Source of the DNA: RGIG4608 sp045606265
Lineage (GTDB): Bacteria > Bacillota > Clostridia > Oscillospirales > CAG-272
Assembly: GCA_045606265.1 (NCBI GenBank)
Contig: JAZURO010000149.1
Span: forward strand, 1-8,263
Reading direction: 5' to 3'
Length of the DNA: 8,263 bases
Shown: positions 1 to 4,392 of the stretch, piece by piece
How the letters are laid out: every line of letters starts with the position of its first letter
Numbering within the stretch: position 1 is the stretch's first letter
Position numbers and translations under genes: made by a program
Notes under the pieces: generated by a model
Told to the model about the DNA's origin: nothing
The model's database searches: none
Seen by the model: the letters and a program-made list of their open reading frames with translations, nothing else

Positions 1-31
1 TTTTTTGTTATCTCTTCGTGAACAACTATGA

Positions 32-170
32 TTGCCTTGCGGCAAGTTATGAGTTATGATTGGCTACGCCAAGTTATGAGCGACTGCGTCGCGTTGAAGG
101 GATGCGGGCAATCATATCATAACTTTTGCCGAAGGCAAAATCATCACGCTTGCGAAGCAAGCTCATAACT
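32..170. repeat. Mosaic of mini-hairpins and AGTTATGAG repeats
   Basis: No gene is visible in 1-264. This stretch is built from five tight inverted repeats: TTGCC/GGCAA (32-36/41-45), TTGGC/GCCAA (60-64/68-72), GCGAC/GTCGC (80-84/88-92), TTTTGCC/GGCAAAA (124-130/134-140) and GCTTGC/GCAAGC (148-153/157-162). Four have 3-nt loops and the first has a 4-nt loop. Between them lies the word AGTTATGA(G/T) at 45-53, 52-60 and 72-80, and its reverse complement at 116-124 and 162-170. The halves can fold onto each other: 72-81 pairs perfectly with 161-170, and 45-62 pairs with 109-124 apart from a two-base bulge. This resembles the small non-coding interspersed repeats (MITE/REP-like) of clostridial genomes, but the family is not identified here. 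There are no direct repeats with regular spacers, so it is not CRISPR. Confidence 0.7.
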
Positions 171-193
171 GTAAACTCTTTCCTGCCGTCCTA

Positions 194-222
194 TTTACTT
201 TTCACCGTTTTTATGGTATAAT
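194..222 (+). promoter_or_regulatory. Promoter of the FlaR-like gene
   Basis: A perfect -10 box TATAAT lies at 217-222, preceded by TGG, which makes it an extended -10. A weak -35, TTTACT, lies at 194-199 with 17-bp spacing. The start of transcription would be near 229, giving a short leader with the Shine-Dalgarno GGGGGTG at 251-257. Confidence 0.6.
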
Positions 223-264
223 ACAACTAATCGATAAACTTGAATTTGATGGGGGTGTTGTATC

Positions 265-762
265 GTGAACATACATATAATCGGCTGTAGTGGCTCTGGA
301 AAAACTTATTTAGCAAATGCTCTTGCAATGAAATACAACATTCCGCATTTTGATTTAGACGATATTCAATGGGATAACGATAAAGGATATGGTTCAAAAA
401 GACCTATTGAGGAGCGAAATACTCTATTGCAAGAAATCTTATGTAACAGTGATTGGATAATCGAAGGAGTGTATTATGCGTGGGTACAGCAGAGTTTTGA
501 TGAAGCGGATATTATCTATGTTTTAGATATGCCACGGTATATGTACAAAAGCAGAATTATCATAAGATTTATAAAACGAAAGTTAGGAATAGCAAAAGGG
601 AAGAGAGAGACGTTAAAATCACTCTATAATCTTTTGAAATGGACAGAAACTTTCCAAAACAAAAATCTAAAAGAAATAAAAAACATTTTAGATAAATACG
701 ATGATAAAGTCATTTGGTTGTCAAATAAGAATGCGGTAGGAGATATAATAAAGTCAGTTTAA
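265..762 (+). CDS. FlaR-like P-loop kinase/ATPase (topology modulation family)
   Basis: A 165-residue soluble P-loop protein of the adenylate-kinase-like family usually annotated as 'AAA family ATPase' or 'DNA topology modulation protein FlaR'. Seen in the sequence: Walker A GCSGSGKT at residues 7-14, the HFDLDDIQW block at 28-36 and WIIEGVY at 64-70, both typical of this family, then an Arg/Lys-rich segment at about 91-115 that may act as the lid. The GTG start at 265 puts the P-loop at its normal place close to the N terminus and is 7 nt after the Shine-Dalgarno GGGGGTG (251-257). The substrate is not established for the family; small-molecule phosphorylation is an inference from the fold. 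It stands alone between its own promoter and a terminator. It looks more A+T-rich than the other genes here and lies beside a repeat, so it may be an accessory acquisition. Confidence 0.8.
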   Translation: MNIHIIGCSGSGKTYLANALAMKYNIPHFDLDDIQWDNDKGYGSKRPIEERNTLLQEILCNSDWIIEGVYYAWVQQSFDEADIIYVLDMPRYMYKSRIIIRFIKRKLGIAKGKRETLKSLYNLLKWTETFQNKNLKEIKNILDKYDDKVIWLSNKNAVGDIIKSV

Positions 763-831
763 CAAATTCCAATTTGTCGAACAAAAATGGGCGCATAATC
801 TTTCACCAAAATACACCCATAACTCTAAAAT

Positions 832-857
832 TTGAACCCATTGTAAAATGGTATAAT
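832..857 (+). promoter_or_regulatory. Orphan promoter-like sequence before a terminator
   Basis: TATAAT at 852-857 with an extended TGG at 849-851 matches the -10 region of the FlaR-like gene (ATGGTATAAT in both). A TTGAAC lies at 832-837, but the spacing is only 14 bp, so recognition would rest mainly on the extended -10. Transcription would begin about 864 and run straight into the terminator at 873-916, giving an RNA of some 55 nt. It may be fortuitous. Confidence 0.35.
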
Positions 858-872
858 AATTTTAGATTACTC

Positions 873-916
873 ACAACAAAAAAGACCGAGTTAAATGACT
901 CGGTCTTTTTTGTTGT
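873..916. terminator. Bidirectional Rho-independent terminator
   Basis: A perfect 19-bp inverted repeat (873-891 with 898-916) has a 6-nt loop. The core GACCGAGT/ACTCGGTC is flanked by an A-run on the left and a T-run on the right, so it can act on either strand. It ends the FlaR-like gene on the + strand, 110 nt after its stop, and backs up the terminator of the convergent nucleoside kinase. Confidence 0.85.
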
Positions 917-926
917 TATGGGATGT

Positions 927-954
927 GGAATTTAGTTCGCAAAGCGAACCTTCC
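927..954. repeat. Small triloop hairpin
   Basis: GTTCGC/GCGAAC (935-940/944-949) closes an AAA triloop, extended by GGAA/TTCC (927-930/951-954). It has the same mini-hairpin style as the units at 60-162 and lies on the other side of the FlaR-like gene. It has no U-tract of its own. Confidence 0.45.
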
Positions 955-983
955 CGTCTTTTGCACTACAAAAAAAGAAGCAC

Positions 984-1011
984 AAAAGCACCCACGCATG
1001 TGGGTGCTTTT
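984..1011 (-). terminator. Terminator of the nucleoside kinase gene
   Basis: A 12-bp perfect stem (984-995 with 1000-1011, core GCACCCAC/GTGGGTGC) with a 4-nt loop begins 10 nt past the stop codon of the minus-strand kinase. On the minus strand the stem ends in TTTT and a longer T-run follows a few bases later. T residues also follow on the + strand, so it may be bidirectional. Confidence 0.85.
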
Positions 1012-1021
1012 TCAGGTTTAA

Positions 1022-2722
1022 TTATCTGTAAAAACTGTTTCCGCCAATGAATTCACGCACGATACTTGTGGGAGGAATTTCGTCCTCTACGTCTGCTTCA
1101 CGTACGTAGTTAAGAAGTCCTACCATTGCACGAACCTGCTCGTAGCATTCGTCACTCGGTTCAACCTTTTGAAGAAGGGGATAAATATATTTCTTAATAA
1201 CCGCCAATTCATAAAGTGTTGAGCTGTTGAAAATCACGTCGGCATTCTCCTGATACGGGAATATCCATCTCTCCTCGCCTCGACGAACCGAATCCCACAT
1301 ATCAAGCGTTCTCTGAACGGATGCTCCACGTCCTTCAAAGTCACGCACTGTGCGGCGCAAAAGACGGAGTGTGCTTGTAGGTATTCTGTTATGATAATCA
1401 AAGTTGAGTGGGAGAAGCGGGCTGACGTAAACTCTGAACACAAGCTTTGGATCAAGATCCTGAGGAACAAGTGAAGGATTAAGCCCGTGAATACCTTCAA
1501 CGATAATTACTGAGTTTTCTTTAAGCTGCATTTTGTGTCCCGTCCAGACTCTCTTGCCGAGCTTGAAGCTGAACGTTGGAATTTCAACCTCTTTGCCCTC
1601 AAAAAGCTCTTTAAGATGCTTGCCGAAAAGCTCGGTGTCGATTGTATTGATATGTTCAAGGTCAATCTTTCCGTCGGGGCCGGGAGCTATCTTATCTCTG
1701 TCGATATAGTAATCGTCAAGACTCATAAGAATGGGGGATTTTCCGTGGACACGGAGCTGAGTTGCAAGACGGTTTGCGCTCGTCGTTTTACCTGATGAGC
1801 TTGGGCCTGCAAGCATAACTGCTTTTGAGCCGCGCTCACAGATCATATCAGCAATTTGAGAGAATCTCTTTTCGTGAAGTGCCTCATTTACACGGATAAG
1901 CTCACGTATTTTTCCGCTTTCGGTCAGCTCGTTAAGGTCTGCAACCGTTTCACAGCCCATAAGCTCTGACCAATGCTCGCCCTCGGAATAAACGTTAAAG
2001 AAGTTGGGCATCTCACGGTAAACCGAAACTCTGTCGGGATTTTTCTGGTCGGGAAGCACAAAGATAAATCCGTTTCTTGCCTCAACTATGCTCCAAGAAC
2101 GAAGGAATGAGGTCGAGGGTGCCATTTCTCCGTAGAAATAGTCGGCAAAACTTTCGTGCTCATACACGGTGAAATAAGTTTTGCCACGGTATTTAAGCAA
2201 ACGTGTTTTGTCGGTCTCGCCCGTTAATTTATAATGCTCGATTGCCTCGTTAATGGGTATTCTGCGGCGCAGGAGGGGAATATCCTCCTCAACTATTCTT
2301 TGCACTTCGTTTGCGAGCTCGTCAGCCGAGAAATTTTCGACGCCCGAAACGTTGAAATAAACAGAGTTTCCAAGAGAGCAGCTCATCTTTGCGACAGCGC
2401 CCTTGTAAAGACGCTCAAACGCAAGGAAGATTATGAACTGCGCAGTTCTTACGTATGCCTCACGTCCCAAAGGATCGTTATATCCGTAAAGGCGGATATG
2501 TCCGCCTGATGCTTCCATAGCAGTTCTTATAGTCTGCCTGTCGGGAGATACGTCCTTTGAGCGAAGGGGAATATAGTTGAGTGTGAAAACTCTGCCCGCA
2601 ATTTTTGCTACAAGCGGGTCGGTAGAGAGCTTGCCGTGAAAATATCCAAGCTCTTTCAATATATCGAATAAAGACTGGTCAACCTTCGGTTCAACAGTAT
2701 GATTTTCAATGTATAGCTTCAT
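1022..2722 (-). CDS. Nucleoside kinase with TGS/ThrRS-like N-terminal half (uridine kinase-like)
   Basis: A 566-residue cytosolic fusion protein. The N-terminal ~60 residues look like a TGS domain. Residues about 75-225 resemble the second additional domain of threonyl-tRNA synthetase. The C-terminal half, from about 275, is a phosphoribulokinase/uridine kinase P-loop domain: Walker A GPSSSGKT at 306-313, SLDDYY at 334-339 (acidic pair probably for phosphoacceptor/Mg), EGIHGLN at 409-415 and an Arg-rich RLLRRTVRDFEGRG segment at 453-466. The catalytic tRNA synthetase core is absent. The family is normally annotated 'nucleoside kinase' and uses ATP to phosphorylate a nucleoside; the true substrate is not shown by sequence. 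The ATG at 2722 lies 8 nt after the Shine-Dalgarno AAAGGAG (2731-2737) and opens directly into the TGS domain. It is monocistronic. Its leader carries a purine riboswitch, which suggests a purine-linked role rather than a purely pyrimidine one. Confidence 0.9.
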   Translation of the reverse strand: MKLYIENHTVEPKVDQSLFDILKELGYFHGKLSTDPLVAKIAGRVFTLNYIPLRSKDVSPDRQTIRTAMEASGGHIRLYGYNDPLGREAYVRTAQFIIFLAFERLYKGAVAKMSCSLGNSVYFNVSGVENFSADELANEVQRIVEEDIPLLRRRIPINEAIEHYKLTGETDKTRLLKYRGKTYFTVYEHESFADYFYGEMAPSTSFLRSWSIVEARNGFIFVLPDQKNPDRVSVYREMPNFFNVYSEGEHWSELMGCETVADLNELTESGKIRELIRVNEALHEKRFSQIADMICERGSKAVMLAGPSSSGKTTSANRLATQLRVHGKSPILMSLDDYYIDRDKIAPGPDGKIDLEHINTIDTELFGKHLKELFEGKEVEIPTFSFKLGKRVWTGHKMQLKENSVIIVEGIHGLNPSLVPQDLDPKLVFRVYVSPLLPLNFDYHNRIPTSTLRLLRRTVRDFEGRGASVQRTLDMWDSVRRGEERWIFPYQENADVIFNSSTLYELAVIKKYIYPLLQKVEPSDECYEQVRAMVGLLNYVREADVEDEIPPTSIVREFIGGNSFYR

Positions 2723-2791
2723 ATTTTTTTCTCCTTTTCTGTGTGTTTTTTATAGAAGGATTCAAAATGTAAAATAATATCAAATTTAGAC

Positions 2792-2821
2792 AAAAAAAGG
2801 CGACTACTGAGGTAGTCAACC
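2792..2821 (-). terminator. Riboswitch-controlled terminator
   Basis: On the minus strand GACTAC (2817-2812) and GTAGTC (2807-2802) pair around a CTCA loop. The stem is extended by T2818-G2801 and, past a bulged T2819, by G2820-C2800 and G2821-C2799. Seven T follow (2798-2792). The 5' arm is the same RNA that forms the 3' strands of aptamer helices P3 and P1 and junction J3/1, so aptamer and terminator are mutually exclusive. Confidence 0.85.
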
Positions 2822-2870
2822 ATTCTCGGCGGTTGTAGAGACACTTACCCATATCGTAAGCATATACCAC
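2809..2870 (-). promoter_or_regulatory. Purine riboswitch aptamer (guanine-type)
   Basis: On the minus strand this folds as the purine riboswitch three-way junction. P1 is GGTA/TACC (2868-2865/2814-2811). P2 is GCTTAC/GTAAGT (2861-2856/2848-2843) closing L2 GATATGG (2855-2849), identical to the loop in the B. subtilis xpt aptamer. P3 is CAACCG/TGGTTG (2835-2830/2822-2817) closing the 7-nt L3 CCGAGAA (2829-2823), which keeps the two C that pair with the two G of L2. J2/3 reads GTCTCTA (2842-2836), keeping U47, U51 and A52 by xpt numbering. J3/1 carries C2815 at the position of nucleotide 74, where C means guanine-class and U means adenine. P2 is one pair shorter than in xpt. It lies 87 nt before the nucleoside kinase start. 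Guanine, hypoxanthine or a related purine is the expected ligand. Confidence 0.92.
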
Positions 2871-2875
2871 TAACA

Positions 2876-2904
2876 ATTATATCCAAAAATACACAAAAAG
2901 TCAA
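2876..2904 (-). promoter_or_regulatory. Promoter of the riboswitch/nucleoside kinase transcript
   Basis: Reading the minus strand, TTGACT (2904-2899) and a perfect TATAAT (2881-2876) are separated by 17 bp, close to ideal for the housekeeping sigma factor. Initiation is expected near 2871-2869, which is the first base of aptamer helix P1, so there is almost no RNA ahead of the riboswitch. Confidence 0.85.
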
Positions 2905-2943
2905 TAATTTTCTTCACAAAATTGTAGAATTTACACATAAAAC

Positions 2944-2983
2944 AAAAAAATGGGCAGGGAGAGTCAAAATCCCCCTGCTTTTT
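2944..2983 (-). terminator. Terminator of the tetR gene
   Basis: GCAGGG (2954-2959) pairs with CCCTGC (2973-2978), with G-T pairs extending the base. On the minus strand the stem is followed by CCA and seven T (2950-2944). It starts about 13 nt after the tetR stop and separates tetR from the kinase promoter. A T-run also follows on the + strand. Confidence 0.75.
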
Positions 2984-2991
2984 GTTCATTT

Positions 2992-3603
2992 TTAACAATT
3001 TTTGAAAATTCCGTTGGATAGAACGGGCATTACAGTTTCTTCAATAATGCGGTCGATATCCTCATCCCTCATATCTTCAAAAATGGCACGGAGTCCCACG
3101 AAATTCGATATGCCCATCAGCATATACGCAACCGTTGTTGCATCGGGAATATCCACCTCGTCACCACTGCCGATAAGTGCGTGCGTATAGCTTTCGGCAA
3201 ACGAGCTGTAATAGTCGGTAAAGAGATTTTTGTCGATGGAGAGAGAACCCCAGATAACGTTATAAACATTGGGTGTTCTTATGGCAAATTTAACAAAGCA
3301 TTTAATGCCCTCACGCTCTCGCTCATAACGCGTTTTGCAGCCCTTTATACTGTCGGCAAGAAGACTTTTGATCTGCCTTTGATATTTCCACATAAGATAT
3401 CGGTAAACGTCTGTTTTTGTGTCAAAATAGATATAGAAGGTGCCAACGGCGGTGCCTGCTTTTTTGCAAATATCGGATATTGACGTTCCGTGAAAGCCGT
3501 TAGTTGTGAATAATTGCTCAGCTGCGTCAAGCAATTTGTTCATTTTAGCCAAACCGAGCTTAGTCTTAGGTAAATTAATGCCTTTTGCGTTGTAGTTATC
3601 CAT
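2992..3603 (-). CDS. TetR/AcrR-family transcriptional repressor
   Basis: A 203-residue one-domain-plus-sensor repressor of normal TetR length. The N-terminal DNA-binding domain is clear: helix 1 around LLDAAEQLFTTNGFHGTS (24-41), then the helix-turn-helix SISDICKKAGTAVGTFYIYF (41-60) and the usual F-x-K/T-K helix 4 region (60-72). The C-terminal two thirds is the variable ligand-binding/dimerisation part and gives no ligand. The ATG at 3603 is preferred over upstream in-frame ATGs: it has AAAGGA at 3618-3613 with 9-nt spacing, it follows its own promoter, and the upstream extension has no TetR homology and would overlap the divergent promoter. It is divergent from the butyrate-type operon, so control of that operon in response to an acyl-CoA or related compound is inferred, probably with autoregulation. 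Confidence 0.88.
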   Translation of the reverse strand: MDNYNAKGINLPKTKLGLAKMNKLLDAAEQLFTTNGFHGTSISDICKKAGTAVGTFYIYFDTKTDVYRYLMWKYQRQIKSLLADSIKGCKTRYEREREGIKCFVKFAIRTPNVYNVIWGSLSIDKNLFTDYYSSFAESYTHALIGSGDEVDIPDATTVAYMLMGISNFVGLRAIFEDMRDEDIDRIIEETVMPVLSNGIFKNC

Positions 3604-3636
3604 CAAGATTAGTCCTTTTTTGTACTTAGTGACGAT

Positions 3637-3665
3637 ATTATACCATTTTTCATCGTTATTTGCAA
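3637..3665 (-). promoter_or_regulatory. tetR promoter
   Basis: On the minus strand TTGCAA (3665-3660) and TATAAT (3642-3637) are 17 bp apart, with TGG directly before the -10. Start of transcription would be near 3630, giving a leader of about 27 nt that holds only the ribosome binding site. Its position rules out a tetR start upstream of 3630. Confidence 0.7.
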
Positions 3666-3690
3666 TAGTTCTTGCGACATTTTTTTGTTT

Positions 3691-3724
3691 ATTTTTCACT
3701 AAATATTCAGATGGAGTGAAAAAT
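3691..3724. promoter_or_regulatory. Inverted repeat, candidate operator 1
   Basis: Perfect 10-bp arms ATTTTTCACT (3691-3700) and AGTGAAAAAT (3715-3724) are separated by 14 bp. It lies between the divergent promoters, 13 bp before the -35 of the + strand operon and 25 bp behind the -35 of tetR. It could bind TetR or another regulator; the 14-bp spacer is long for a single TetR dimer site. Confidence 0.5.
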
Positions 3725-3737
3725 GTTTGATAATATA

Positions 3738-3766
3738 TTGACAAATAAAGAAAAATTATATATAAT
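3738..3766 (+). promoter_or_regulatory. Promoter of the phaJ-bcd-etfBA-thl operon
   Basis: TTGACA (3738-3743) and TATAAT (3761-3766) are both perfect consensus boxes with the ideal 17-bp spacer. Transcription should start about 3773, leaving a leader of roughly 49 nt. Such a strong constitutive-looking promoter next to a divergent TetR gene suggests that control is by repression. Confidence 0.88.
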
Positions 3767-3776
3767 ATTATAAAGC

Positions 3777-3799
3777 AAATATGAACATTATTCATATTT
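3777..3799. promoter_or_regulatory. Palindrome, candidate TetR operator 2
   Basis: AAATATGAA (3777-3785) and TTCATATTT (3791-3799) form perfect 9-bp arms around 5 bp. Centre-to-edge geometry and the TGAA-n5-TTCA core suit a TetR dimer. It begins about 4 bp after the predicted transcription start of the operon, so a bound repressor would block initiation or early elongation. It could also form a weak A+T-rich RNA hairpin in the leader. Confidence 0.6.
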
Positions 3800-3821
3800 T
3801 TTACAAATGGAGGAAAATATT

Positions 3822-4223
3822 ATGACATTCGACGAACTTTACGTAGGACAAAAAGCGTCCGTACAAAAGACATTTACCGATGCAGATCTCAGAGCTTTTG
3901 CAGAAGTAAGTCTTGACACAAACCCCATCCATCTTGATGAGGAATATGCTAAGACAACAATCTTCGGCAGAAGAATCGTTCACGGTATTTTGACATCAGG
4001 TCTTATTTCCGCAGTTCTTGCAAATAAGCTCCCCGGTCCCGGAACAATCTACCTCGGTCAAGAGCTCAGATTTACAGCTCCCGTGTTCCTTGGTGATACA
4101 ATCACAGCTGAATGCGAAATCGCTGAGATCCGTGCGGATAAGCACATCGTTAAGCTCAACACAACCTGCTATAATCAGGACGGTAAGGTAGTTATCTCCG
4201 GTATGGCAACAGTTAAGTTTTAA
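3822..4223 (+). CDS. phaJ: MaoC-like (R)-specific enoyl-CoA hydratase, PhaJ-type
   Basis: A 133-residue single hot-dog-fold protein of the MaoC dehydratase family, the normal length of PhaJ-type (R)-specific enoyl-CoA hydratases. These reversibly interconvert trans-2-enoyl-CoA and (R)-3-hydroxyacyl-CoA. The hydratase 2 motif is seen as SLDTNPIHLDEEYA (30-43), with the catalytic Asp32 and His37 both present, followed by FGRRIVHGILTSGLIS (48-63) and the RFTAPVFLGD strand region. The usual Gly of S-G-D is Leu31 here. The start at 3822 is chosen over the in-frame ATG at 3807 because GGAGG at 3809-3813 lies inside the longer version and 8 nt before 3822. As first gene of the operon it takes the place usually held by crotonase (crt) in clostridial bcd operons, so crotonyl-CoA formation is the inferred role. 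Dehydration of another 3-hydroxyacyl-CoA is possible. Confidence 0.85.
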   Translation: MTFDELYVGQKASVQKTFTDADLRAFAEVSLDTNPIHLDEEYAKTTIFGRRIVHGILTSGLISAVLANKLPGPGTIYLGQELRFTAPVFLGDTITAECEIAEIRADKHIVKLNTTCYNQDGKVVISGMATVKF

Positions 4224-4239
4224 TCTTAACACCGTAAAA

Positions 4240-4318
4240 GTCAGCTTATAGGGGTGCAGGAGAGATAATACTTCTGCACTCCCTGAAAAGCTTTCAAATG
4301 AAGCGGAGAAATGCTGAC
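4240..4318 (+). other. Structured intercistronic RNA, phaJ-bcd
   Basis: In the 169-nt gap, GTCAGC (4240-4245) can pair with GCTGAC (4313-4318), enclosing a 12-bp hairpin (4251-4262 with 4271-4282, two G-U pairs, 8-nt loop) and a small TGAAA/TTTCA hairpin (4284-4288/4292-4296). The result is a possible three-way junction. No T-run follows, so it is not a standard terminator. It may be a processing or stability element that sets different mRNA levels for phaJ and bcd; no known riboswitch class is recognised. Confidence 0.45.
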
Positions 4319-4367
4319 AAATGACCTTGTTTAACAAAAAATTATTAATACAAAAGGGTGAAGCAAT

Positions 4368-4391
4368 ATGCTAACCCAAGGAGGAACTTAA
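4368..4391 (+). other. Possible 7-codon leader ORF before bcd
   Basis: ATG at 4368 opens a reading frame MLTQGGT that stops with TAA at 4389-4391, one base before the bcd ATG. AAAGGG at 4353-4358 could serve as its ribosome binding site. The frame runs over the bcd Shine-Dalgarno, and its start lies in a small hairpin (4356-4359 with 4374-4377, inner AGCA/TGCT). It may couple translation or may be chance. Confidence 0.25.
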
Positions 4392-4392
4392 A

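Noticed and set aside
32..170. CRISPR array or tRNA in the 5' repeat region
   Set aside because: The repeated word is only 9 bp, appears in both orientations and has no uniform spacers; no cloverleaf with a T-loop signature fits.
762..777. ACAAATT/AATTTGT inverted repeat right after the FlaR-like stop as its terminator
   Set aside because: The stem is A+T-only apart from one G-C pair with a 2-nt loop and no T-run; the stem at 873-916 is a far better terminator.
1535..1795. Open frames on the + strand inside the nucleoside kinase gene (also around 2234-2509)
   Set aside because: They are antisense shadows of the kinase codons with no family motifs and no ribosome binding sites of note.
3604..3795. 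64-residue N-terminal extension of the TetR frame, hydrophobic at its start
   Set aside because: It crosses the tetR promoter at 3637-3665 and the divergent operon promoter; the ATG at 3603 has a good ribosome binding site and begins a TetR protein of normal length.
3807..3821. Start of the MaoC-like protein at ATG 3807
   Set aside because: The GGAGG ribosome binding site lies inside the extra five codons and is correctly spaced for the ATG at 3822.
4327..4350. Internal promoter before bcd (TTGTTT with TTAATA)
   Set aside because: Spacing is only 12 bp and the -10 is poor; the operon promoter at 3738-3766 is enough to explain expression.
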